Source of the DNA: Proteus cibi | Lineage (GTDB): Bacteria; Pseudomonadota; Gammaproteobacteria; Enterobacterales; Enterobacteriaceae | DNA length: 64,000 bases | Assembly: GCF_003144405.1 (NCBI RefSeq) | Contig: NZ_PENW01000016.1 | Coordinates: 62,001-126,000, forward strand | Reading direction: 5' to 3' | In this document: piece by piece, positions 55,149 to 64,000 of the stretch | Layout of the letters: every line of letters begins with the position of its first letter | How positions within the stretch are numbered: position 1 is the stretch's first letter | The notes under the pieces: model-generated | Database searches by the model: none | What the model saw: only the letters and a program-made list of their open reading frames with translations | What the model was told of the DNA's origin: nothing | Position numbers and translations under genes: made by a program

Positions 55149-57599
55149 TTACAATGTAATCGCAGAAGCTTTCCAAATTCGTTGCATATATTCTGTTACC
55201 GCACGATCTGCAGAAAAATAGCCCATTTGGCAGATATTTAACGCCGATTTTTTCAACCAAGCCTCTTCATCTTGATAAAGAACATCAACGCTATCTTGAG
55301 TATCAACATAACTGCGATAATCGGCTAATACCTGATAATGATCGCCAAACTCAATTAAGCTATCGAAAATTGATTTGTACTTATCAGGAGTTGATGGGTT
55401 AAAGAAACCATTAGCGATTTGATTAAGTACAGTATGTAACTCAATATCTTCATCGTAATAACGACGAGGAGAATAACGCTGTCTTAATTCTGCCACTTCT
55501 TGCGCATTGTGACCAAAGATAAACATATTATCGAAACCAACATGTTCACCAATTTCAATATTAGCACCATCGAGTGTACCGATAGTTAATGCACCATTTA
55601 GGGCAAATTTCATATTTCCTGTACCAGAAGCTTCTGTTCCTGCTAATGATATTTGCTCAGATAAATCTGCCGCTGGGATAATATGTTGCGCTAAACTTAC
55701 ACCGTAATTAGGAATAAAGATCACTTTTAGTTTATCTTTAATACGCTCGTCATTATTAATCTTACTTGCAATATCATTGATAAAATTGATAATTTTCTTC
55801 GCATTATAATAGGCTGATGCCGCTTTACCGCCAAAAATAAATACGCGAGGTACCCAGTTTTTCTCTGGATTTTCTAAAATGCGATTATAACGAGTGATAA
55901 TACCTAACACATTAAGAAGTTGACGTTTATATTCATGAATACGTTTGATTTGCACATCAAATAGTGCATCAGGATTAACATCAATATTTAACTCTTCCTT
56001 GATGATCTGCGCAAGATTTTGCTTATTGAGGCGTTTTGAATCTCTTAATTGGTACAAGAAATTTTTATCTTTTATCAATGGCATTAATTCACCCAATTGC
56101 TCTAAATTAGTTCGCCAATTTGTACCAATATGGCTATCAATTGTTTTAGAGAGAGGAGGGTTTGCTAACGCTAACCAACGGCGTGGTGTGATCCCATTTG
56201 TTATATTGCAAAATTTCTTAGGATAGATCATCGCAAAATCAACAAATAAAGATTGCACCATTAATTGGCTATGAAGTTCAGAAACACCATTAACTTGATG
56301 ACTGATAATAACCGCTAACCATGCCATACGAACATTACGACCATTATCTTCATCGATAATCGAAACACGACGTAATAATTCGTTATCGTTAGGAAATTGC
56401 GCGCTAACTTGTTTTAGAAATTTGTCATTGATTTGGAAAATAATTTGTAAATGGCGAGGAAGTGAACGTCCTAGCATATCAACAGGCCAAGTCTCTAATG
56501 CTTCACTCATTAATGTATGGTTGGTGTATGAGAATATACAAATAGCTTGTTCCCATGCTTCATCCCAGTTAAATCCATGATTATCAATCAGCTGACGCAT
56601 TAGTTCAGGAATAGCAAGAACAGGGTGAGTATCATTAAGATGTATGGCAATAAAATCTTTTAAATTATCAAAGCGTTGATGCAGATGATAATGACGTTGC
56701 AATATATCTTGAACAGAAGCACTCACTAAGAAATATTCTTGCTGTAAACGCAACATTTTACCTGACGCGGTTGAATCGTCAGGGTAGAGAATACGAGAGA
56801 TATTTTCAGAGCGATCTTTTGCTTCTGTTGCCTCTAGATATTCACCTTTATTAAATTTACCTAAGTTAAACGCAACGTTTGATTTGGCTGACCACAAACG
56901 AATGGTATCTGCTGCTTGCGTGTTATAACCTGGAACAATAGAGTCGTAAGGCTGTGCCATAACATTAAAGGTATCAACCCAATAACTTTTCTCACCTTCT
57001 TGCTGTAAACGTCCGCCAAAATCTACTTCAAATTGCAGATCATGACGAGGAAATTCCCAAGGATTGCCTTTTTCAAGCCAGTTATCTGCAACTTCATATT
57101 GTTCGCCATTTTGAATTTGTTGGCGGAACATGCCGTATTCATAACGAATGCCATAACCTGTAACGGGATAACCTAGCGTGGCACAAGAATCAAGAAAGCA
57201 AGCTGCCAAACGACCTAAACCACCATTACCTAAACCGGGATCGGGCTCAAGTTCGATTTGTTTTTCAAGATCAAGACCTAACTCTTGTAATGCCTCTTTG
57301 ACTTCGTGATAAACACCTAAGGAGAGCATGGCGTTTGTTAAAAAACGCCCCATGAGAAACTCCATCGAAATGTAATAAACCTGTTTTACTTTCGGTGAAA
57401 GCTCTGCTTTGGTTGATATTAACCAACGTTCAACTAAACGGTCCCTAATGGCATAAGATGTGGCATTTAACCAATCAGTTGGTGTTGCATATTTGGGTGA
57501 TGTACCAACGATAAACATTAGCTTGTAAACAATAGAACGCTTTAATGATTCAATATCCTTATTGGGTGATAGATAATCAAATTCACATAAGTTTTTCAT
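55149..57599 (-). CDS. glgP: glycogen phosphorylase
   Basis: The start is placed at ATG 57599 (AGAG upstream), giving 816 residues, close to E. coli GlgP (815). It has [19 protein letters not shown], the active-site loop and the PLP-binding [20 protein letters not shown]. It releases glucose 1-phosphate from glycogen with inorganic phosphate. It is the last gene of the operon. Confidence 0.96.
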   Translation of the reverse strand: MKNLCEFDYLSPNKDIESLKRSIVYKLMFIVGTSPKYATPTDWLNATSYAIRDRLVERWLISTKAELSPKVKQVYYISMEFLMGRFLTNAMLSLGVYHEVKEALQELGLDLEKQIELEPDPGLGNGGLGRLAACFLDSCATLGYPVTGYGIRYEYGMFRQQIQNGEQYEVADNWLEKGNPWEFPRHDLQFEVDFGGRLQQEGEKSYWVDTFNVMAQPYDSIVPGYNTQAADTIRLWSAKSNVAFNLGKFNKGEYLEATEAKDRSENISRILYPDDSTASGKMLRLQQEYFLVSASVQDILQRHYHLHQRFDNLKDFIAIHLNDTHPVLAIPELMRQLIDNHGFNWDEAWEQAICIFSYTNHTLMSEALETWPVDMLGRSLPRHLQIIFQINDKFLKQVSAQFPNDNELLRRVSIIDEDNGRNVRMAWLAVIISHQVNGVSELHSQLMVQSLFVDFAMIYPKKFCNITNGITPRRWLALANPPLSKTIDSHIGTNWRTNLEQLGELMPLIKDKNFLYQLRDSKRLNKQNLAQIIKEELNIDVNPDALFDVQIKRIHEYKRQLLNVLGIITRYNRILENPEKNWVPRVFIFGGKAASAYYNAKKIINFINDIASKINNDERIKDKLKVIFIPNYGVSLAQHIIPAADLSEQISLAGTEASGTGNMKFALNGALTIGTLDGANIEIGEHVGFDNMFIFGHNAQEVAELRQRYSPRRYYDEDIELHTVLNQIANGFFNPSTPDKYKSIFDSLIEFGDHYQVLADYRSYVDTQDSVDVLYQDEEAWLKKSALNICQMGYFSADRAVTEYMQRIWKASAITL

Positions 57600-57644
57600 T
57601 ATAAATCTCTTTTTGTTATCCATTGATTTAAATAGACTTCATAT

Positions 57645-59078
57645 CTATAAATGTTGATACAGTGTCGCATACGTTTTTGCCGCGGTTTCCCAACTAAAAA
57701 TAGTTTGATTCATGCCATCTGTTTGAACTTGTTGCCACTGTTTAGGCATACTCCATAAGGTAAAGGCACGATTTATAGCCTGACGCAGAGAGTCCGATGT
57801 TGCTTCATAGAAAACAAACCCCGTAGCTTGGTGGTGCGCTAAATTTTCTAATGAACAATCATTCACCGTATCGGCTAATCCACCCGTGTGTCTCACTAAA
57901 GGCAGAGCTCCATATTTCAAGCCATATAACTGAGTTAACCCACAAGGTTCAAAACGACTAGGCACCATAATCACATCGGCACCCGCAACAACTTGGTGTG
58001 AAAAACTTTCGTCATAGCCAATATGAACCGCTACATTTTGCGGATACTGTTGTTGTGCATGTAAAAATGCGGTTTCAAGGTGGCTATCGCCCGTGCCTAA
58101 TAAAACAAACTGACCACCTTGTTCAACGATGTCAGGGAGCGTTTCAATCACTAAATCAAGTCCTTTTTGCGAAGTTAAACGACTGACAGCTGCAAAAAGA
58201 GGGGGGTTATTATTGACAGGTAAACCACATTTTTTCTGTAATGCTGTTTTGTTTTCTAAACGTTTATTCAGGTTTTTGACATCATAACGACGCGTAATTA
58301 AGCGATCTGTTGCAGGCGCCCAAACTACTTCATCAATACCATTTAATATGCCACTTAATCGCTGTTCATCAGCGCGTTGACGTAACAACCCCTCTAAACC
58401 GTAACCAAACTCGTGAGTCGTTATCTCTTTGGCATAAGTTGGGCTGACTGTCGTAATATGATTGGCATAAAATAGACCCGCTTTTAGAAATGAAATTTGT
58501 CCGTAATATTCCAATCCATTAATTGAAAAACAGTCATCAGGTAATTCAAGTTGATGCAGATGATAAGGTGAAAACTCACCTTTATAAGCTAGGTTATGAA
58601 CAGTAAAAACAGATTTTGCGGAGTATTGTTTAATCGCGAGGTAAGCACAAGCAAGTCCTGCATGCCAATCATGGGCGTGAACAATCTCCGCTCGCCATAA
58701 AGGATCTAACCCCGCAGATAACTCACTGGCTACCCAACCTAATAGGGCAAAACGAAAAACATTATCACTATAAGCATGTTGATGTTGATCGTGATAAGGG
58801 CTACCTGTACGTTGATAAAGATGAGGGGCATCAATAAGATAAATATCAACACCTTGGTATTGTCCGTAAAGCAGAGACACATTCCCTGCAAACGTATCAA
58901 TATTAGTCACTAATTTAAGATCAGGAATATTATCTTTGATAGCAGGAAACGCAGGAATAACAACCCGTGCATCTAACCCTATTTTTTTCTGAGCTAAGGG
59001 CAAAGCGCCCATAACATCAGCTAGTCCCCCCGTTTTTAGCAAAGGGAATAATTCAGAACAACAATGAAGGACATTCAC
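57645..59078 (-). CDS. glgA: glycogen synthase (ADP-glucose)
   Basis: This 477-residue GT5 enzyme has [13 protein letters not shown] (ADP-glucose binding, residues 16-28), [14 protein letters not shown] and the C-terminal [18 protein letters not shown]. It extends alpha-1,4-glucan from ADP-glucose. Its ATG overlaps the glgC stop by four bases. Confidence 0.96.
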   Translation of the reverse strand: MNVLHCCSELFPLLKTGGLADVMGALPLAQKKIGLDARVVIPAFPAIKDNIPDLKLVTNIDTFAGNVSLLYGQYQGVDIYLIDAPHLYQRTGSPYHDQHQHAYSDNVFRFALLGWVASELSAGLDPLWRAEIVHAHDWHAGLACAYLAIKQYSAKSVFTVHNLAYKGEFSPYHLHQLELPDDCFSINGLEYYGQISFLKAGLFYANHITTVSPTYAKEITTHEFGYGLEGLLRQRADEQRLSGILNGIDEVVWAPATDRLITRRYDVKNLNKRLENKTALQKKCGLPVNNNPPLFAAVSRLTSQKGLDLVIETLPDIVEQGGQFVLLGTGDSHLETAFLHAQQQYPQNVAVHIGYDESFSHQVVAGADVIMVPSRFEPCGLTQLYGLKYGALPLVRHTGGLADTVNDCSLENLAHHQATGFVFYEATSDSLRQAINRAFTLWSMPKQWQQVQTDGMNQTIFSWETAAKTYATLYQHL

Positions 59079-60418
59079 GAAACAGTCTCCTCATTTTGAG
59101 GTTTGTGTTCTGCCGTTGTTTCAGCGGGTTTTTCTTTACGTGCTAATTGCTCTAGCATTTCTCTTGTTACAAGCACAATACCTTCTTCCGTGCGATGGAA
59201 ACGCATAGCATCTTCTTCTGCATTCATCCCAATAACGGTGCCTTCTGGAATTGTACAACTACGTTCAATAATACAGCGTTTTAAGTAGCAATGATGACTC
59301 ACCGTTACATCAGGTAAAATCACAGAATCTTCAATATGGCAGAAAGATTCAACGCGAACTAATGGGAATAGAATAGATGAATAGAGTGTTGAACCATTGA
59401 TAATACAGCCATCAGCAATCAGCGAGTTCATCATTTGTCCATGTTCACCATGGTTATCTTGAACAAACTTGGCTGGCGGTAAAGGTGTCATAAAGGTACG
59501 GATTGGCCAATCTTTCGCATACATATCAAGCTCTGGTGTTACAGAGGCTAAATCGAGGTTAGCAGCCCAATAGGCTTCAATGGTTCCTACATCGCGCCAG
59601 TAGGGGGGTACTGAAGGATCTGAACTGACACAAGAGAGTTCAAATGGATGAGCAAGAACGTCACCACGTTCCGTGATTTTAGGAATGATATCTTGACCAA
59701 AGTCATGGTGTGAATTTGGATCACGGCTATCTTCTTCTAATAAATCAAAGAGGTAATCTTTATCAACTACATAAATCCCCATACTGGCTAATGAGTGTTC
59801 AGGATCATCAGGAATACAAGGTGGGTTTGAGGGTTTTTCTAAGAAATTGAGCACTCTACGATTTTCATCGATATCCATAATACCAAATTGGAATGCATCT
59901 TCTTTAGGTACACGAATACAAGCCACGGTGAATTTTGATTTGTTTTCAACATGATCGAGCAATAAACGCGCATAGTTCATTTTATAAATATGGTCGCCAG
60001 CTAAAATCACGACATATTTTGCTTGGTAGCTACGAAGAATATCGAGGTTTTGATAGATAGCATCAGCGGTTCCCATATACCAATGTTCGGTATTACGACG
60101 TTGTTGAGCGGGTAATAAATCCACAAACTCATTCATATCTTCGTTGAAGAATGACCAACCTCGCTGAATATGTTGAACCAACGAGTGCGACTGATACTGG
60201 GTAATTACACCAATACGACGGATCCCTGAGTTAAGACAATTTGATAGCGTAAAATCAATAATTCGAAATTTCCCACCAAAGAAAACCGCCGGTTTTGCAC
60301 GTTTTGAAGTCAATGCTTTTAAACGCGTACCACGACCTCCCGCTAAAACGAGTGCAATTGCCTCTTTAGGAAGTTGTTGTGCCAACATTAATTTTTGGCC
60401 TTGTTCTGTTGTCATCAT
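59075..60418 (-). CDS. glgC: glucose-1-phosphate adenylyltransferase
   Basis: This 447-residue protein has the nucleotidyltransferase motif [21 protein letters not shown]-like start, GTADAIYQN, and the C-terminal left-handed beta-helix repeats. It makes ADP-glucose, the committed step of glycogen synthesis, and is usually regulated allosterically by fructose 1,6-bisphosphate and AMP. It has a longer charged C-terminal tail than E. coli GlgC (431). Confidence 0.95.
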   Translation of the reverse strand: MMTTEQGQKLMLAQQLPKEAIALVLAGGRGTRLKALTSKRAKPAVFFGGKFRIIDFTLSNCLNSGIRRIGVITQYQSHSLVQHIQRGWSFFNEDMNEFVDLLPAQQRRNTEHWYMGTADAIYQNLDILRSYQAKYVVILAGDHIYKMNYARLLLDHVENKSKFTVACIRVPKEDAFQFGIMDIDENRRVLNFLEKPSNPPCIPDDPEHSLASMGIYVVDKDYLFDLLEEDSRDPNSHHDFGQDIIPKITERGDVLAHPFELSCVSSDPSVPPYWRDVGTIEAYWAANLDLASVTPELDMYAKDWPIRTFMTPLPPAKFVQDNHGEHGQMMNSLIADGCIINGSTLYSSILFPLVRVESFCHIEDSVILPDVTVSHHCYLKRCIIERSCTIPEGTVIGMNAEEDAMRFHRTEEGIVLVTREMLEQLARKEKPAETTAEHKPQNEETVS

Positions 60419-60439
60419 AGTTATAGCACTCCAATCAAA

Positions 60440-62509
60440 TTACTTAACTTGGGAGGAAATAATGGGTAATTTTTCAGTAGAAGACTGAGTATAAAAAACG
60501 CTATTTCGCCAAAGGGTGATACTGTTAGGTTGTATTTCACAATGCTGAGATTGTGTCGGGTGACAATCAGGCCAGCTAGCTGTATCAAGCAAGCAAAGCC
60601 AAGACCCTTCAGGTAAAGAAAAAACAGTGCTGTTTCTTAATGGGTTAAACATTAAGATCCATTGTTGCGCGAAAAGAAGTTGTAATGGTGAAGGGGGAAG
60701 TTGTTGCCAATCTTCATGACTCATAGATTGAGCATGTTGATTTAACCAAATAATATTTTGACTATCTTCCTCCCACCATTTAAGCGAGCTTAAAGGTGTA
60801 ATTTGGTGACGTAATTCAATAAGGCGGCGAATGTAATCAGTTAAGTTGTAAGGCTGTTGAAACCATTTGATCCAACTGACTTTATTATCCTGACAATAAG
60901 CGTTGTTATTACCATATTGCGTGTTACCCACTTCATCACCGGCGAGTAAATGAGGTGTTCCTCTAGAAAGCAGTAAAGTTGCCAGCATATTCCTTGTTGC
61001 AAGCAATCTGTGTTGACTTATTTTTTCGTTAACTATCAAACCTTCTTCACCAAAATTCACACTATAATTGGTGTTATGTCCATCTAGGTTTGCTTCTCCA
61101 TTCTCCTCATTATGTTTATTCTGATAACTCACTAAATCCCGTAGTGTGAAGCCGTCGTGGCTCGTTATCATATTGATACTAGAATAGGGCGGTCTGCCAT
61201 TTTTATGATACAGTTTTGCAGAGCCCGTAATATTGTCTGCAAATGTCGCAATAGAAACATCACGCCATAACCAAAAACGACGAACAACATCACGATAGCC
61301 ATCATTCCACTCTGTAAATGGAACAGGGAAATTACCGACTTGATAACCATCAGACCCTAAGTCCCAAGGCTCTGCGATAAGTTTAATACGGGACAGCAGT
61401 GGATCTTGCCGTATCGCTGTTAGTAGTGGTGATTGAGTATCAAAATACGGAACTCGACCAAGACTAGTTGCTAAATCAAAACGAAAACCATCAATATGAA
61501 ACTCTGTCACCCAATAACGCAGGCAATCCATTACCCACTGCACCGTTTCAGGGCGACTTAAATTGAGTGTATTACCACAGCCCGTCCAGTTTTGAGCTTT
61601 GTTTTCGTCGTTTAGCCAATAATAACTTTGATTATCAATACCACGTTGCGAAACAATATAACCTTCGAATTGATCACTTAATTCCGCAGTATGGTTAAAT
61701 ACCACATCTAAAATCACCTCAATATTGGCTTTATGTAGGCATTTTACGGCTTCTCGAAATTCATCAATAATATTCCGACCCGAATTAGAATAATATTGAG
61801 TCGATAAAGCGAAAGGTGCTAATACGTTATAGCCCCAATAGTTTTTTAAACCAATTTTATGAAGATGTGGCTCTGTTAAATGATATTGAACAGGCAGTAA
61901 TTCTAATGCTGTAATGCCTAGTTTTTTCAGATGTGAAATAAAAGCAGGATGACCTAATGCAGCATAAGTACCCTGTAAATTTTCGGGTATTTCAGGATGC
62001 AGTTTTGTCAGTCCTTTTACATGTCCTTCGTAAATAATGGTTTCTGACCACGGCGTATTTAAACGCTGATAAGTGCCTTTTTCTTTATAAGAATGGCAAA
62101 AGCAATTGCTATCATCTGTGATAACTGCTTTAGGCGTAATCGCACTATCATCATGCTCTAATACATTAAAAACAGGGGCGGTGTAAGGTAATGTATTATC
62201 AATAATACCTGTCACCTGTTTTGCATAAGGATCTAATAATAGTTGCTGAGGTTGATAGAACAATCCTTGGGCTGGGTTCCATTCGCCTTCTACACGATAC
62301 CCATAATGTAAACCTGGTCCAGCACCGGGCAAATATCCATGCCAAATTGCGCCTGTTTTACCCGGTAATGAGTAGCGGATCTCTTTGCCTGCTTTATCAA
62401 ACAGACAGAGAATGACTTTAGTGGCGTTTTCACTAAAGAGTGTAAAATTTACGCCATAGCCATCATAATGACTTCCCATAGGAAAAGGACGCCCATAATC
62501 TAAAGACAT
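60440..62509 (-). CDS. glgX: glycogen debranching enzyme
   Basis: This 689-residue GH13 enzyme has an N-terminal CBM48-like domain (MGSHYDGYGVNFTLFSENA), then DVVFNHTAE, DGFRFDLA (nucleophile Asp), LIAEPWD (acid Glu) and ITSHDGFTL. It removes the short branches left by phosphorylase. It lies one base from glgB in the same direction. Confidence 0.95.
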   Translation of the reverse strand: MSLDYGRPFPMGSHYDGYGVNFTLFSENATKVILCLFDKAGKEIRYSLPGKTGAIWHGYLPGAGPGLHYGYRVEGEWNPAQGLFYQPQQLLLDPYAKQVTGIIDNTLPYTAPVFNVLEHDDSAITPKAVITDDSNCFCHSYKEKGTYQRLNTPWSETIIYEGHVKGLTKLHPEIPENLQGTYAALGHPAFISHLKKLGITALELLPVQYHLTEPHLHKIGLKNYWGYNVLAPFALSTQYYSNSGRNIIDEFREAVKCLHKANIEVILDVVFNHTAELSDQFEGYIVSQRGIDNQSYYWLNDENKAQNWTGCGNTLNLSRPETVQWVMDCLRYWVTEFHIDGFRFDLATSLGRVPYFDTQSPLLTAIRQDPLLSRIKLIAEPWDLGSDGYQVGNFPVPFTEWNDGYRDVVRRFWLWRDVSIATFADNITGSAKLYHKNGRPPYSSINMITSHDGFTLRDLVSYQNKHNEENGEANLDGHNTNYSVNFGEEGLIVNEKISQHRLLATRNMLATLLLSRGTPHLLAGDEVGNTQYGNNNAYCQDNKVSWIKWFQQPYNLTDYIRRLIELRHQITPLSSLKWWEEDSQNIIWLNQHAQSMSHEDWQQLPPSPLQLLFAQQWILMFNPLRNSTVFSLPEGSWLCLLDTASWPDCHPTQSQHCEIQPNSITLWRNSVFYTQSSTEKLPIISSQVK

Positions 62510-62510
62510 A

Positions 62511-64000
62511 TTAATCCTTCAATCTTAAATACAGCGTCGCAAGCGGAGGCAGCGACAATGACAATGAATAAGGCTTGCCATTAAATGCACTTGCGGTTGT
62601 TTCTATTTCACCTAAGTTTCCTACGTTACTGCCGTTATAAAACGCAGAATCACTGTTGAGAATTTCCTGATAAGTCCCCGCTTTATTTACACCAACAACG
62701 TAATTGTGATGCACAACAGGAGTGAAATTACTGATAACAATGACTTCATTGTCTTGTGTATCTTTACGACAAAAAGCAAAAACAGAGTTATCGTGATCAT
62801 CAACGGTAAGCCACTCAAAGCCTTCGCGCTCAAAATCACATTCATAAAGCGGAGCATTAGCTCGATAGGAAAGATTCAAATCTCGTACAAAGTGCTGAAC
62901 ACCTTGATGCGGGCTATTTGGCTCTTCAAGAAGATGCCAATCCAAGCTACTGTCGTGATCCCATTCACGCCATTGTGCAAATTCACATCCCATAAATAAC
63001 AGTTTTTTGCCAGGATAAGCCCACATAAAGCCGAGATATGCACGTAAATTGGCAAATTTTTGCCAATCATCGCCCACCATGCGACCAATCAATGAACCTT
63101 TACCATGCACAAATTCATCGTGAGAAAGAGGCAGAACAAAGTTTTCGTTATAGGCATAGAGCATGCCAAAGGTCATTTGATTGTGGTGGAATTTACGGTA
63201 GATAGGATCACGTTGCATATAAGCTAACGTGTCATGCATCCACCCCATATTCCATTTATAATGAAAACCTAAACCTCCATCATCAGGCGGTAAAGTCACA
63301 CTTGGGAAATCGGTAGATTCTTCTGCAATCGTGATCGTTCCGGGACAAGTTACCCCCAGTAATTTGTTGGTATGACGAATAAAATCAATCGCCTCTAAAT
63401 TCTCACGTCCACCGTGTTTATTTGGCAGCCATTCGCCTTCTTTTCTGCTGTAATCACGATAAAGCATTGAGGCAACAGCATCGAAACGAAAACCATCTAG
63501 CGCAAAATGTTCATGCCAATACAACAAATTACCAGAAAGGTAATTCAGCACTTCATTGCGCCCATAGTTATAAATCAAGGTATTCCAATCTGGATGAAAA
63601 CCTTCACGTCTATCTGCATATTCATAGAGTGATGTGCCATCAAAATTACGTAAACCGTAATCATCTTCAGGGAAATGACCAGGAACCCAATCTAAGATGA
63701 CGTTAATTTCTGCTTGATGTGCCGCTTCAATAAAGTCACGGAAATCCATCGGAGAGCCAAAACGACGAGTTGGGGAATATAACCCTAATGGTTGATATCC
63801 CCATGAGCCATCAAAAGGATGTTCATTTATAGGGAGCAACTCAATATGAGTAAAACCCATCTCTTTAACATATGGAATTAACTGTTCAGCTAATTCACGA
63901 TAGCTTAGCCAGCTTTGATCGTCAGTATGTCTACGCCATGAACCTAAATGAACTTCATAAATAGATATAGGTGCATTGCGTTGATTCGCTTGCTGACGCG
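62511..64000 (-). CDS. glgB: 1,4-alpha-glucan branching enzyme (partial, runs off the right edge)
   Basis: The frame is open to the window end and includes [13 protein letters not shown] upstream of the first internal Met. It has the GH13 motifs [19 protein letters not shown] (nucleophile), [11 protein letters not shown] (acid) and [12 protein letters not shown]. It introduces alpha-1,6 branches. It is the first gene of glgBXCAP. The N-terminal domain and promoter lie outside the window. Confidence 0.96.
   Translation of the reverse strand, partial: RQQANQRNAPISIYEVHLGSWRRHTDDQSWLSYRELAEQLIPYVKEMGFTHIELLPINEHPFDGSWGYQPLGLYSPTRRFGSPMDFRDFIEAAHQAEINVILDWVPGHFPEDDYGLRNFDGTSLYEYADRREGFHPDWNTLIYNYGRNEVLNYLSGNLLYWHEHFALDGFRFDAVASMLYRDYSRKEGEWLPNKHGGRENLEAIDFIRHTNKLLGVTCPGTITIAEESTDFPSVTLPPDDGGLGFHYKWNMGWMHDTLAYMQRDPIYRKFHHNQMTFGMLYAYNENFVLPLSHDEFVHGKGSLIGRMVGDDWQKFANLRAYLGFMWAYPGKKLLFMGCEFAQWREWDHDSSLDWHLLEEPNSPHQGVQHFVRDLNLSYRANAPLYECDFEREGFEWLTVDDHDNSVFAFCRKDTQDNEVIVISNFTPVVHHNYVVGVNKAGTYQEILNSDSAFYNGSNVGNLGEIETTASAFNGKPYSLSLSLPPLATLYLRLKD

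Noticed and set aside
1-64000. CRISPR arrays, tRNA/rRNA genes, insertion sequences
   Set aside because: No regularly spaced repeats, tRNA-like cloverleaf or transposase frames were seen on reading. Weak or unusual cases could be missed without tools.

Overview
This window is a piece of a low-GC (roughly 38%) enterobacterial chromosome, most likely Proteus, possibly a sucrose-fermenting species of the P. vulgaris type. That assignment is inference. It rests on base composition, a chromosomal type A chloramphenicol acetyltransferase of the kind known from Proteus, and enterobacterial operons (dms, kdp, scr, glg) with Proteus-like codon use. The window opens in the last codons of ahpF and ends inside glgB.

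Region 1 (about 86-6380) is a small, decayed P2-type prophage remnant inserted at the 3' end of ahpF. A direct repeat that encodes the same 16 C-terminal residues plus stop of AhpF, with synonymous differences only, lies at both ends (attL 86-129, attR 6340-6383). Between them are an N-terminally truncated tyrosine integrase, paired TGTGGAC arm-type repeats on each side, a frameshifted toprim primase remnant, a cytosine methyltransferase tail, a broken portal gene and an intact Ogr/Delta zinc finger. Two very AT-rich genes look like cargo: a P-loop (KAP-like) NTPase and a polytopic membrane protein. They are the best candidates in the window for an undescribed, possibly anti-phage, function.

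Region 2 (6.5-20.7 kb) is a mosaic of accessory and core genes: a secreted alpha/beta hydrolase; cat, whose ribosome-binding site is paired in a hairpin crossed by an upstream ORF; a three-gene acyltransferase / PAP2 / PEP-synthase-like operon; a GNAT; an AEC transporter; a protein whose N-terminus matches the secretion domain of Salmonella type III effectors (SspH2/SlrP/SifA type); amn; a solitary tyrosine recombinase; and an exported isoaspartyl peptidase.

Region 3 (21.5-41 kb) carries an HlyD/RbbA/ABC-2 exporter operon, the full kdpFABCDE potassium system with a KdpE-like operator, an ankyrin protein with a deaminase-like partner lacking one zinc cysteine, and a dmsABC-type anaerobic molybdoenzyme with its chaperone.

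Region 4 (41-53.5 kb) is sugar and acid catabolism. It holds scrA-scrB-scrR with CRP and LacI-type operators, azlCD, and an unusual cluster: a DeoR-HTH/PfkB fusion, a tripartite tricarboxylate-type transporter (TctC, TctB, TctA), DhaK- and DhaL-like kinase subunits and a DapA/NanA-family aldolase. Together these suggest uptake and breakdown of an unidentified sugar acid.

Region 5 (53.5-64 kb) holds a threonine/serine dehydratase with a RidA partner, then the glycogen operon glgB-glgX-glgC-glgA-glgP read leftward.
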